Below, in pieces: positions 17,397-25,884 of a DNA stretch of 64,000 nt. This DNA is from Fusobacterium varium (GTDB lineage Bacteria; Fusobacteriota; Fusobacteriia; Fusobacteriales; Fusobacteriaceae): NCBI GenBank assembly GCA_021531615.1, contig JADYUE010000009.1, positions 1-64,000 on the forward strand, written 5' to 3'. The first letter of the stretch is position 1; every line of letters begins with the position of its first letter. The position numbers and the translations under genes are program-made. Under the pieces are notes generated by a model. It made no database searches, was not told where the DNA came from, and saw nothing but the letters and a program-made list of their open reading frames with translations.

Positions 17397-19220
17397 ATGG
17401 AGAATTTAAAAAAAGCAAATGTAGAAGAACTTGAAAAAAAAGCTGAAGAGATAAGAAAAACTTTAATAGAAACTGTAAGTAAAAATGGAGGACATTTAGC
17501 TCCTAACTTAGGAGTTGTAGAACTTACTCTATGTTTACATAAAGTTTTTGATTTTACAAAGGATAAATTACTTTTTGATGTAGGACACCAAGCATATGTG
17601 CATAAAATTTTAACAGATAGAGGGGAGAGATTCTCAACTTTAAGACAGAGACATGGAATTGGACCATTTATGGATCCTAAAGAGAGTTCATACGATCCAT
17701 ATATCTCAGGACATGCTGGGACAGCTTTATCAGCTGGAGCAGGAATAGCTATGGCTGATCCAAATAGAAAAGTAATAGTTGTAGTAGGGGATGCTTCTAT
17801 TTCTAATGGACATTCACTTGAAGCCTTAAATAATATGAGTGGAAAGCTAAAAAATTTGATTATTATATTAAATGATAATGAGATGTCTATAGGAAAAAAT
17901 GTAGGCTCTCTTTCTAAATTTTTTGGAAAATTAATGGTAAGTGAAAAATATATGAATCTTAGAGATGATGTAAAAAATATCATCAGTAAATTAAGAATAA
18001 TTAATAGAGTTTCTTCAACATTGGAAAGAGTTGAATTTTCTGTAAAAAATTTCTTTTTACCTTTAAGTATATTAGAAAGTTTTGGATTAAAATTTTTAGG
18101 AGTATTAGATGGACATAATATAAATGAATTAGTAGAAACTTTTGAAAAGGTTAAAGAGATGGAGGGACCGATCTTTATTCACATAAAAACTCAAAAGGGA
18201 AAAGGTTATTCCTTTGCAGAGAAGGATAAAGAGAAGTTTCATGGAATAGCTCCATTTAATATGGAAACAGGAGCAACAACTTCTAAAGTGAAAACATACT
18301 CTAGTATCTTTGGTGAAGAGATGGTTAAGCTTGGAGAAGAGGACGAAAGTATCTATACAATCTCTGCTGGAATGGTAAAAGGTACAGGATTAGGAGACTT
18401 TTTCAAGAAATTTGAAAATAGAGCTATAGATGTAGGAATAGCAGAGGGACATGCAGTAACTTTTGCTGGTGGATTGGCATCAATGGGGAAAAAGCCATAT
18501 GTAGCTATCTACTCTACTTTTATACAAAGAGGCTTTAGTCAACTTATCCACGATATCTCTATTCAAAAATTACCAGTAAGATTTATAGTAGATAGAGCTG
18601 GAATTGTAGGAGAAGATGGAAAAACTCACAATGGGCTTTATGATGTTTCAATGTTTACAACAATACCGAATTATACAGTGATAGCACCTACAACTTCACA
18701 AGAGTTAGTAGACGCTCTAGAGATATCTAAAGACTTTAATTCAGGACCATTAGTTATAAGAATACCTAGAGAGAATGAGTTTTTTATTGAAAATGATGAA
18801 AAATTCCAAATAGGAAAATGGAAAGAGATAAAAAAAGGAAAGAAAAATCTTTTTATAGCAACAGGAAGTATGCTAAAAGAGATTTTAAATATAGATGAAG
18901 AGTTAAAAGAAAGAGGAATTGATGGAACAATAGTTAGTGCTGGTTCTATTAAGCCTTTTGATGAAAAATATTTGATAGATAATTTAGAAAAATATGATAA
19001 TATATTTGTATTGGAAGAAGCTTATGAAGTTAATTCTTTTGGAAGTAGTATATTAGATTTTGTAAATAGTAATGGAATTGATAAAAAAATATATAAGATA
19101 GGGATTGCAACACCTATAATTCCACACGGAAAAAGAGACGAGCTTTTAAAAGAATTTGGTTTAAGAGGAGAAAATTTAATTAAAAGAATTGAGGAAAAAA
19201 TAGATGCAGTTAAAAAATAA
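17397..19220 (+). CDS. dxs: 1-deoxy-D-xylulose-5-phosphate synthase
   Basis: DXS condenses pyruvate and glyceraldehyde 3-phosphate using thiamine diphosphate, the entry step of the MEP isoprenoid pathway. The protein has GGHLAPNLGVVELT near residue 31, FDVGHQAYVHKIL near 60, and the TPP site GDASISNGHSLEALNN near 130. The Pyr domain has VGIAEGHAVTFAGGLA and RAGIVGEDGKTHNGLYD, and a transketolase C-terminal domain follows. At 607 residues it is slightly shorter than most. It overlaps the next gene by 17 bases. ispH, the last enzyme of the pathway, is also in the window. Confidence 0.95.
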   Translation: MENLKKANVEELEKKAEEIRKTLIETVSKNGGHLAPNLGVVELTLCLHKVFDFTKDKLLFDVGHQAYVHKILTDRGERFSTLRQRHGIGPFMDPKESSYDPYISGHAGTALSAGAGIAMADPNRKVIVVVGDASISNGHSLEALNNMSGKLKNLIIILNDNEMSIGKNVGSLSKFFGKLMVSEKYMNLRDDVKNIISKLRIINRVSSTLERVEFSVKNFFLPLSILESFGLKFLGVLDGHNINELVETFEKVKEMEGPIFIHIKTQKGKGYSFAEKDKEKFHGIAPFNMETGATTSKVKTYSSIFGEEMVKLGEEDESIYTISAGMVKGTGLGDFFKKFENRAIDVGIAEGHAVTFAGGLASMGKKPYVAIYSTFIQRGFSQLIHDISIQKLPVRFIVDRAGIVGEDGKTHNGLYDVSMFTTIPNYTVIAPTTSQELVDALEISKDFNSGPLVIRIPRENEFFIENDEKFQIGKWKEIKKGKKNLFIATGSMLKEILNIDEELKERGIDGTIVSAGSIKPFDEKYLIDNLEKYDNIFVLEEAYEVNSFGSSILDFVNSNGIDKKIYKIGIATPIIPHGKRDELLKEFGLRGENLIKRIEEKIDAVKK

Positions 19221-20064
19221 AAAAGCATTAGCTTTTATTGAAAATCTTTTAGATTTAGAAATGGTAAAAGATTTGGAGCTTTTTGATGATCAGGGAGTAA
19301 AAGTATCTACTCATACATATGATGTTTTAAAGATCTCAATAGATGAATTAAAAAGAGATTATAGAAGTTTTACAGAGGCAAAACAGAGAGTAGATTTCTT
19401 TGCAATGACTATTGGAATAATTATTCATGATTTGAGTAAAGGAAGTATAAGAAAGACAGAAGAGAAATTTTCACACTCTCAAATGATGTTAAAAAAGCCA
19501 GAATATATAACTAAAGAGGCTGATAGAGTTTTAAAAGAGATAGAGGAAAAATTAGATGTTGAAATAAATGATGCTATTAGAAAAAATATAATTCATATAG
19601 TTTTATCACACCATGGAAAATGGGGAAAAATTCAACCTAATAGTAAAGAGGCTCATATAGTTCATAGAGCTGATATGTATTCAGCTAAGTATCATAGAAT
19701 AAATCCTATTGGAGCAGATAAAATATTGGAGCTTATGGCTCAAGGAATGCAATTGGAAGAGATAAGTGTAAAATTAAATTGTACTCAAGGGGTTATAAAA
19801 GATAGGCTAAAAAGAGCTAAACAAGAATTAAATTTTAAAAATACAAAGCAGTTAATAAATTATTATAAGAAAAATAAAAAAATTCCAATAGGAGATAACT
19901 TTTTTATTCAAAGAGTTAGAGAGACAGAAAAATTAAAAAGAATGGTAGATAGAAAAGGATTTAAAAATATTATGCTGGAAAATCCTTTAATTCCATATTT
20001 TAGAGATGATGAGATTTTTAAGAAAAAAGAATTAGAGAAAACAGAACCTAATGGGAAAAAATAG
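19204..20064 (+). CDS. HD-domain phosphohydrolase with C-terminal helix-turn-helix
   Basis: The 286-residue protein has an HD-type metal site: His37, His75-Asp76 (IIIHDLSKG), His136-His137 (LSHHGKWG) and His154/Asp157 (EAHIVHRADMYSA). The order resembles the YhaM/HD hydrolase group. After residue 170 comes a helix-turn-helix-like stretch (GMQLEEISVKLNCTQGVIKD) with a basic tail, so it may bind nucleic acid. The substrate is unknown; a nuclease or nucleotide phosphohydrolase is possible. It starts inside the 3' end of dxs, which suggests translational coupling. Confidence 0.75.
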   Translation: MQLKNKKALAFIENLLDLEMVKDLELFDDQGVKVSTHTYDVLKISIDELKRDYRSFTEAKQRVDFFAMTIGIIIHDLSKGSIRKTEEKFSHSQMMLKKPEYITKEADRVLKEIEEKLDVEINDAIRKNIIHIVLSHHGKWGKIQPNSKEAHIVHRADMYSAKYHRINPIGADKILELMAQGMQLEEISVKLNCTQGVIKDRLKRAKQELNFKNTKQLINYYKKNKKIPIGDNFFIQRVRETEKLKRMVDRKGFKNIMLENPLIPYFRDDEIFKKKELEKTEPNGKK

Positions 20065-20073
20065 AGGTGGAAA

Positions 20074-20883
20074 ATGAGAGAGAGATTGGACATTCTCTTG
20101 GTAAAAAGAGGCTTCTTTGAAAATAAAGAAAAAGCACAAAGAGCAATAATGGCAGGATTAGTAATTGTTGATGAGAAGAAAATAGATAAAAGTGGAACTC
20201 TTATTAAAATAGACAAAGAACCTGTAATTAGAATAAAAGGAGAGATGTCAAAATATGTGAGCAGAGGGGGATTAAAACTTGAGAAAGCTCTGAAAGTGTT
20301 TGAGCTAGATTTTCAAGATAAAATCATTCTTGATGTAGGAGCATCTACAGGTGGTTTTACAGATTGTTCACTGCAAAATGGAGCATCTTTTGTTTATGCA
20401 GTTGATGTTGGTACTAATCAGTTAGATTGGAAATTGAGAAATGATAGTAGAGTAAAATCATTAGAAAATGTTCATATAAAAGATTTAACAGAGGAAGATT
20501 TAGATAATAAGAAAGTAGATTATATAGTAATGGATGTTTCATTTATATCTATTACTAAAGTTATAGAACATCTAGTAAAGTTTTGCCATGAAAGTACTAA
20601 ATTAATGGCTCTTATAAAACCTCAATTTGAAACAGATAAGGAATTTATAGCAAAGGGTGGAATTGTTAAGGATACTGAGCAACATATTGAGGCGATAAAA
20701 AAAGTGATAGTAAGTGGAGAGGAAGTTGGATTTTATATAGAAAATTTAGATTTCTCACCAATAACAGGGACAAAGGGAAATGTTGAGTATATATCACTTT
20801 TTAGTTTGAATAGAGAAAATAAAAGAGATATTGATATAGAGAGTGTAGTCAATAGTGGTAAAAACTTAGGAGGGGCTGTATGA
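20074..20883 (+). CDS. tlyA: TlyA family rRNA 2'-O-methyltransferase
   Basis: TlyA enzymes 2'-O-methylate cytidines of rRNA and were once called hemolysins. The N-terminal S4 RNA-binding domain covers about residues 3-65 (RLDILLVKRGFFENKEKAQRAI). The FtsJ-like SAM domain follows with SRGGLKLEKAL, LDVGASTGGFTDCSLQNGA, VDVGTNQLDWKLR and VMDVSFISITKV. Length (269 residues) is normal. The stop overlaps the ctpA start as ATGA. Confidence 0.94.
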   Translation: MRERLDILLVKRGFFENKEKAQRAIMAGLVIVDEKKIDKSGTLIKIDKEPVIRIKGEMSKYVSRGGLKLEKALKVFELDFQDKIILDVGASTGGFTDCSLQNGASFVYAVDVGTNQLDWKLRNDSRVKSLENVHIKDLTEEDLDNKKVDYIVMDVSFISITKVIEHLVKFCHESTKLMALIKPQFETDKEFIAKGGIVKDTEQHIEAIKKVIVSGEEVGFYIENLDFSPITGTKGNVEYISLFSLNRENKRDIDIESVVNSGKNLGGAV

Positions 20884-22166
20884 GAAAATTATTTAGAACA
20901 AAAGTATTTGTACTACTATTTTCCATGATGATTTTTGTTAATTGTTTTTCAAATGGAAATGAAGATAAGAATGGATTCCTTTCAAATATAAGGGAATTAA
21001 AAGAGTTATCTGATATTATGGACATAATTAATGAAAACTATGTAGGGGAAAAACAAGTTGAGAAAAAAGAGTTAATGCAAGGGGCAATAAAAGGGATGAT
21101 TGAATCTTTAGATGATCCTCACTCAAACTATTTTACTAAGACTGAACTAGAAAGTTTTAAAGAGGATATTAAAGGGACTTATGTTGGAGTAGGGATGGTT
21201 GTTCAAAAGAGACCTAATGAAGCATTGACAGTGGTGTCTCCTATAGAAGATGGACCAGCATTTAAAGCAGGAGTAAAACCTAAAGATAAAATTATAGCTA
21301 TTGATGGTGAATCTGTATATAAGCTTACAAGTGAAGAAAGTGTAAAAAAATTAAAGGGTGAGCCAAATACTAAAGTAAAAGTTACTGTATTTAGAGAAGG
21401 AACAAAAGAGACAAAAGATATAGAAATAACTAGAGCAGTAGTGGAATTGAAATATGTAAAACAAAGAATGATTGATAAAAATATAGGATATTTAAGACTT
21501 ACTCAATTTGGAGAAAATGTATATCCAGATGTAAAAAAAGCGTTAGAAGAACTTCAAAAAAGTGGAATGAAAGGGTTGATTTTTGACTTGAGAAGTAACC
21601 CAGGTGGAGCATTAGATCAATCTATAAAAATTGCTTCAATGTTCTTAAAAGAGGGAAGAGTAGTAAGTGTAAAATCTAAAGATGGAAATGAACAAGTTTC
21701 AAATAGAGAGGGAAAATATTATGGAGATTTCCCATTAGTTGTCCTTATAAACGGTGGAAGTGCATCAGCTTCTGAGATTGTATCAGGTGCAATTAAAGAT
21801 AATAAGAGAGGAATACTTGTTGGAGAGAAAACATTTGGTAAGGGAAGTGTTCAAACTCTTATACCTCTTCCAGATGGAGATGGAATGAAACTTACTATTG
21901 CTAAATACTATACTCCAAGTGGAATTTGTATTCACGGAATAGGAATTGAACCAGATGTAAAAGTTGTGGAAAAAGAAGGGTATATGCTTTTTGATAGCAT
22001 GGTAACAAACATTGACGAAAATGAAAGCAAAGAAAATAAGAAAGAGTTAATAAAAGAGATCAAGGGAGAAGAGGCTGCTAAAGAGTTTGAAAATCATAAA
22101 GATATTCAATTGGACACAGCAGTTGGAATTCTTAAAGGATTACTTATAAATAGTAATAATAAATAA
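20880..22166 (+). CDS. ctpA: S41 family C-terminal processing protease (CtpA)
   Basis: A periplasmic serine protease of 428 residues. An N-terminal signal segment (residues 1-25) ends in FVNC, so it may be a lipoprotein, though the lipobox is weak. The DDPHSNYF entry motif, a PDZ domain (about residues 95-180, GVGMVVQKRP and KPKDKIIAIDGE) and the S41 core follow. The catalytic serine lies in NGGSASASEI and the lysine in GEKTFGKGSVQT. It probably trims or degrades envelope proteins. It is translationally coupled to tlyA. Confidence 0.93.
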   Translation: MRKLFRTKVFVLLFSMMIFVNCFSNGNEDKNGFLSNIRELKELSDIMDIINENYVGEKQVEKKELMQGAIKGMIESLDDPHSNYFTKTELESFKEDIKGTYVGVGMVVQKRPNEALTVVSPIEDGPAFKAGVKPKDKIIAIDGESVYKLTSEESVKKLKGEPNTKVKVTVFREGTKETKDIEITRAVVELKYVKQRMIDKNIGYLRLTQFGENVYPDVKKALEELQKSGMKGLIFDLRSNPGGALDQSIKIASMFLKEGRVVSVKSKDGNEQVSNREGKYYGDFPLVVLINGGSASASEIVSGAIKDNKRGILVGEKTFGKGSVQTLIPLPDGDGMKLTIAKYYTPSGICIHGIGIEPDVKVVEKEGYMLFDSMVTNIDENESKENKKELIKEIKGEEAAKEFENHKDIQLDTAVGILKGLLINSNNK

Positions 22167-22186
22167 TTGAGGAGAAAGGTGAAAAA

Positions 22187-22852
22187 ATGCTTTATATAGT
22201 TGCAACACCAATAGGAAATCTTGAAGATATGACTTTGAGAGGGATTCGTATTTTAAAAGAGGTAAATTATATTTTTGCTGAAGATACAAGAGTAACAAAA
22301 AAACTTTTAAATCATTTTGAAATAGAAAATACAGTATATAGATATGATGAGCATACAAAAATGCATCAAATAGCTAATGTAATAAATCTATTAAAAGAGG
22401 GAAAAGATATTGCTCTAGTAACAGATGCAGGAACACCATGTATATCAGATCCAGGATATGAGTTAGTAGATGCTGCTCATAAAGAGGGAATAAAAGTTGT
22501 TCCAATTCCTGGAGCAAGTGCTTTAACAGCTTCAGCTTCAGCAGCAGGAATCAGTATGAGAAGATTTTGTTTTGAAGGTTTTCTTCCTAAGAAAAAGGGG
22601 AGACAAACTCTTTTAAAATCATTAGCTCAAGAGGAAAGAACAATAGTTATATATGAATCACCATTTAGAATAGAGAAAACTTTAAGAGATATTGAAGAGT
22701 TTATTGGTGTAAGAGAAGTTGTAATAGTTAGAGAGATTACTAAAATTTATGAAGAAATATTAAGAGGAACTACTACTGAGTTAATTGAAAAATTAGCTAA
22801 AAATCCTATTAAGGGAGAGATAGTTCTTCTAATAAAAGGACAGGAAGACTAA
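22187..22852 (+). CDS. rsmI: 16S rRNA C1402 2'-O-methyltransferase RsmI
   Basis: RsmI methylates the ribose of C1402 in 16S rRNA. Motifs of the tetrapyrrole-methylase-like fold are LYIVATPIGNLEDMTLRGI at the start, AEDTRVTKKLL, LVTDAGTPCISDPGYELV and PIPGASALTASASAAG. At 221 residues it ends soon after the methylase domain (GEIVLLIKG), without the C-terminal extension of about 60 residues found in the E. coli protein. The ribosome binding site is GAGGAGAAAGG, upstream of the ATG. Confidence 0.94.
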   Translation: MLYIVATPIGNLEDMTLRGIRILKEVNYIFAEDTRVTKKLLNHFEIENTVYRYDEHTKMHQIANVINLLKEGKDIALVTDAGTPCISDPGYELVDAAHKEGIKVVPIPGASALTASASAAGISMRRFCFEGFLPKKKGRQTLLKSLAQEERTIVIYESPFRIEKTLRDIEEFIGVREVVIVREITKIYEEILRGTTTELIEKLAKNPIKGEIVLLIKGQED

Positions 22853-22863
22853 GGAGAAAAATT

Positions 22864-23727
22864 ATGTCAATGACAAAGATAAACTGGTATCCAGGACATA
22901 TGAAAAAAACAAAAGATTTGATAAAGGAAAATATGCAACTAATAGATATTGTTCTTGAAGTTGTAGATGCAAGAATACCTCTATCAAGTAAAAACCCTGA
23001 TATATCAGTTTTTGCTAAAAATAAAAAAAGAGTAATTGTTTTAAATAAGTCAGATCTTGTTGAAAAATCAGAGATACAATACTGGAAAAAATATTTTAAA
23101 GATAATAATTTTGCAGATGAAGTATTGGAGATAAGTGCTGAAACAGGATTTAATATAAAAGCTTTGTATAGTATAATAGACAAGGTTTCTGCTGAGAAAA
23201 AAGAGAAACTTATGGCTAAAGGACTTAGAAAAGTAAATGTTCGTCTTATGGTTGCAGGGATACCAAATGTTGGTAAATCTAGATTGATCAATAGAATAGT
23301 TGGAAAAAATAGTGCAGGAGTAGGGAATAAACCAGGGTTTACTAAGGGAAAACAATGGATTAGAATAAAAGATGGTTTAGAACTTTTAGATACTCCAGGA
23401 ATATTGTGGCCTAAATTTGAAAGTGATGAAGTAGGACAAAATTTAGCAATTACAGGAGCAATAAGAGATGAGATTTTACCTATTGAAGATATCGCATGTG
23501 TATTAATTGGAAAGATGATTAAATATAATATGTGGAATGTTTTTGCAGAGAGATATAAGCTTGAACCAGAAGATAAGAGTGAAATTTTAGGTGAAATTCT
23601 TGAGAAAGTTGCTCTTAGAAATAAGATGTTTAATAAAGGTGAAAGTCTAAATATACAACAAGCAGCTTATACAGTTTTAAGAGATTATAGAAATTGTAGA
23701 TTGGGAAAATTTGGACTAGACAGATAA
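22864..23727 (+). CDS. rbgA: Ribosome biogenesis GTPase RbgA (YlqF)
   Basis: RbgA is a circularly permuted GTPase needed for late 50S subunit assembly. The order G4-G1-G3 is visible: NKSDL near residue 61, then GIPNVGKSRLINRI near 132 and DTPGIL near 178. The N-terminal NWYPGHMKKT is typical of the family. Length (287 residues) is normal. The start ATG follows AAGGAG. nadE begins 15 bases after it. Confidence 0.95.
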   Translation: MSMTKINWYPGHMKKTKDLIKENMQLIDIVLEVVDARIPLSSKNPDISVFAKNKKRVIVLNKSDLVEKSEIQYWKKYFKDNNFADEVLEISAETGFNIKALYSIIDKVSAEKKEKLMAKGLRKVNVRLMVAGIPNVGKSRLINRIVGKNSAGVGNKPGFTKGKQWIRIKDGLELLDTPGILWPKFESDEVGQNLAITGAIRDEILPIEDIACVLIGKMIKYNMWNVFAERYKLEPEDKSEILGEILEKVALRNKMFNKGESLNIQQAAYTVLRDYRNCRLGKFGLDR

Positions 23728-23742
23728 TTGGAGGATATAATT

Positions 23743-24564
23743 ATGGAAAAATTAAACATTGATTTAAATAGTCTAGAAGAAACTCTAGTAGCATTTTTGA
23801 AAGATGAAGTTGAAAAGACAGGATTTAAAAAGGTTGTTTTAGGTTTATCTGGAGGAATTGATTCAGCTCTAGTAGCATTTTTAGCAGCTAAAGCTTTTGG
23901 TCCAGAAAATGTATTAGGTGTGATGATGCCTTATAAAAGCTCTAGTAAAGAGAGTGTAGAACATGCTAAATTAGTAGTTGAGGCATCAGGAATAAGAAGC
24001 ATTCAAGTTGAAATAACTCCTATGATAGAGCCTTATTTTCAAATGAATCCAGATATGAGTAGTTTGAGAAGAGGAAATATGATGGCAAGACAAAGAATGA
24101 ACATTCTTTTTGACAATGCTGCTAAGGAAAATGCTTTAGTATTAGGAACTTCAAATAAAACAGAGATCTTATTAGGATATAGTACACAATTTGGTGATTC
24201 AGCATCAGCAGTAAATCCAATAGGAGATCTATATAAAGCACATGTATGGAATCTTTCAAGACATATAGGAGTTCCACATGAGTTAATTGATAAAAAACCT
24301 AGTGCTGATCTTTGGGAAGGACAAACAGATGAGCAAGAATTAGGATTTTCATATAAAATGGCAGATGAAATATTATACAGATTAATTGATGAGAGAATGA
24401 CAGCAGAAGAGATAGTTGAAGAAGGATTTTCAAAAGAGATAGTTGAGAAAATTCAAAGAAAAATAAGATTTTCTCAATATAAGAGAAAACTTCCTGTTAT
24501 AGCTAAAATATCAAAAAGAACTTCGGGAATAGATTTTAGATATCCAAGAGATTGGGGAGTATAA
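23743..24564 (+). CDS. nadE: NAD+ synthase, ammonia-dependent type
   Basis: NadE converts nicotinic acid adenine dinucleotide to NAD+ with ATP. The PP-loop motif SGGIDSALVAFLAAKAFG lies near residue 40. RRGNMMARQRMN, GTSNKTEILLGYSTQFGD and KKPSADLWEGQTDE complete the active site. There is no N-terminal glutaminase domain, so free ammonia is the likely nitrogen donor. I chose ATG 23743 (273 residues) because GGAGG lies seven bases upstream; an in-frame TTG at 23728 would have no ribosome binding site. Confidence 0.95.
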   Translation: MEKLNIDLNSLEETLVAFLKDEVEKTGFKKVVLGLSGGIDSALVAFLAAKAFGPENVLGVMMPYKSSSKESVEHAKLVVEASGIRSIQVEITPMIEPYFQMNPDMSSLRRGNMMARQRMNILFDNAAKENALVLGTSNKTEILLGYSTQFGDSASAVNPIGDLYKAHVWNLSRHIGVPHELIDKKPSADLWEGQTDEQELGFSYKMADEILYRLIDERMTAEEIVEEGFSKEIVEKIQRKIRFSQYKRKLPVIAKISKRTSGIDFRYPRDWGV

Positions 24565-24591
24565 TACTTATAAACAGAAGGAGTGGTTTCA

Positions 24592-24996
24592 ATGCCAAGA
24601 AAAGATGAGCAACTACTAGAGGAATTAAATGAGTTTCAGAAAGAAAAGGAACGTATTAGAAATATTGTTGGACAGATAGGTGGAACACACAATTCAGAAC
24701 ACATGATAATAAACTTTATTTTTATCATTTTAATAGTAGCACTACTCATATTGGGAATAGTTTTGCAAAAAATATCACTATTTTTGACATTGGAAGTAGC
24801 AGTTTTATTAGGTATATTTAAAATAATTTGGATGTTTTATGAAGCACAGAGAGCTAATCATTTTCAATTTTGGATAATGAATTCATTAGAATATAGAATA
24901 AATGAAGTTGATAAAAGATTGAGAAGAATAGAAAAAGCTTTAACAATAGAGAAAAGCGAAAACGAAGTAAAAGAAGAAAATAAAAGTGAGAAATAA
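24592..24996 (+). CDS. Small membrane protein of unknown function
   Basis: I do not recognise a family. The 134-residue protein has a charged helical N-terminus (residues 1-30, coiled-coil-like), two membrane helices close together (about residues 37-58 and 62-82) and a charged C-terminal coiled-coil tail rich in E and K. ATG 24592 is chosen because AAGGAG lies eight bases upstream; the in-frame GTG at 24583 overlaps that site. It sits between nadE and an NfeD-like gene, where a stomatin-type partner is often found, but it has no SPFH domain signature. Confidence 0.7.
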   Translation: MPRKDEQLLEELNEFQKEKERIRNIVGQIGGTHNSEHMIINFIFIILIVALLILGIVLQKISLFLTLEVAVLLGIFKIIWMFYEAQRANHFQFWIMNSLEYRINEVDKRLRRIEKALTIEKSENEVKEENKSEK

Positions 24997-25007
24997 AAGG
25001 TGATAAT

Positions 25008-25415
25008 ATGGAAATAGTATGGCTGATAGGTGCAGTAATATTTACAGTGATAGAGTTTATAGTTCCTGGACTTATTTCAATTTGGTTTGCTATTTCAGCA
25101 GTTATTACAATATTTTTTTCAATGGTAGTTGAAAGTATTCTCTACCAAGGGTATTTTTTTGTAGCTATATCAATACTCTTATTAATCTTAACAAGAAAAT
25201 ATTGTAAAAAAATTCGTTCTCAAAAAAATGATAAGGTAGATAGAATAACTGGAACTATAGTGGAGATTAAAGATATTGATGAAAAAGGAAATTATATTCT
25301 TTATCTTGATGGAAAGCATTGGTTAGGAAAATCTGAAGTACCTTTAAATGTTGGAGATAAAGCTAAGATCTTAAAAATTGAAGGAATAAAACTTGTTTTA
25401 GAAAGAGAAAATTAA
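25008..25415 (+). CDS. NfeD family membrane protein
   Basis: The 135-residue protein has three or so N-terminal membrane helices (IWLIGAVIFTVIEFIVPG pattern, with FIVPGLISIWF) and a C-terminal OB-fold from about residue 80 (GTIVEIKDIDEKGNYILYLD), the arrangement of short NfeD proteins. NfeD proteins usually act with stomatin/SPFH proteins in membrane quality control; no SPFH gene is adjacent. It is the last gene before a terminator. Confidence 0.83.
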   Translation: MEIVWLIGAVIFTVIEFIVPGLISIWFAISAVITIFFSMVVESILYQGYFFVAISILLLILTRKYCKKIRSQKNDKVDRITGTIVEIKDIDEKGNYILYLDGKHWLGKSEVPLNVGDKAKILKIEGIKLVLEREN

Positions 25416-25419
25416 GATA

Positions 25420-25455
25420 ATAGAGGGAACAATAGTTCACCTCTATTTTTATTTT
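25420..25455 (+). terminator. Terminator of the long DUF445-nfeD operon
   Basis: AATAGAGG pairs with CCTCTATT, extended inside by GAAC/GTTC with a one-base bulge, followed by TTTTATTTT. It begins five bases after the NfeD stop codon. Confidence 0.8.
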
Positions 25456-25483
25456 GACAAGATGAAAAATAAAAGTTAAAATA
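25455..25483 (+). promoter_or_regulatory. Upstream promoter of ylxM-ffh-rpsP
   Basis: TTGACA (25455-25460) and TAAAAT (25478-25483) are separated by 17 bases. The -35 begins in the T tract of the preceding terminator. It would give a leader of about 70 bases. Confidence 0.65.
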
Positions 25484-25518
25484 GTAAATAAATTAATTTA
25501 TATGTAAAGAAAAAAACC

Positions 25519-25547
25519 TTGACATAGTTTATAAAATCTTATATAAT
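25519..25547 (+). promoter_or_regulatory. Perfect consensus promoter next to the ylxM start
   Basis: TTGACA (25519-25524) and TATAAT (25542-25547) with a 17-base spacer match the consensus at all twelve positions. The -10 ends only 14 bases before the ylxM ATG at 25562, so a transcript starting about seven bases downstream would have a leader of about eight bases containing only part of the ribosome binding site. Confidence 0.85.
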
Positions 25548-25561
25548 ACTTAGGAGATATA

Positions 25562-25876
25562 ATGGAATTAAGTGAATTTTTAGAAGTTTCAACACTTTTA
25601 GATTATTATAAGAACTTGTTAAGTGACAAGCAGAGAGAGTATTTAGTGAATCATTTTGAAGAGGATCTCTCATTGTCTGAGATAGCAAAAAACAATAATG
25701 TGAGTAGACAAGCTGTATATGATAATATTAAAAGGGGAATAAAATTATTAAAAGAGTATGAAGAAAAACTAGGTTTCTACGAAAAAGATAGAGAGTTATA
25801 TGGAAAGTTGAAAGATTTGAGAGATAACTTTAAAGTAGAAAAACTAGATGATATATTGGATAGCTATTTTAGTTAG
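25562..25876 (+). CDS. ylxM: YlxM/UPF0122 family DNA-binding protein
   Basis: This 104-residue protein has a sigma-factor-like helix-turn-helix (LSEIAKNNNVSRQAVYDNIKRG, residues 38-60), preceded by LLSDKQREYLVNHFEED. Its position immediately before ffh is conserved in Firmicutes, where YlxM is associated with the signal recognition particle. TAGGAGA lies upstream of the ATG, overlapping the probable transcription start of the near promoter. Confidence 0.92.
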   Translation: MELSEFLEVSTLLDYYKNLLSDKQREYLVNHFEEDLSLSEIAKNNNVSRQAVYDNIKRGIKLLKEYEEKLGFYEKDRELYGKLKDLRDNFKVEKLDDILDSYFS

Positions 25877-25884
25877 AGGTGGAT

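Noticed and set aside
16973-17983. A 336-codon open frame on the minus strand
   Set aside because: It lies antisense to the PAP2-like gene and dxs, both of which have clear family motifs. Its translation is a low-complexity hydrophobic Ser/Phe/Ile-rich product, as expected from the complement of AT-rich coding sequence.
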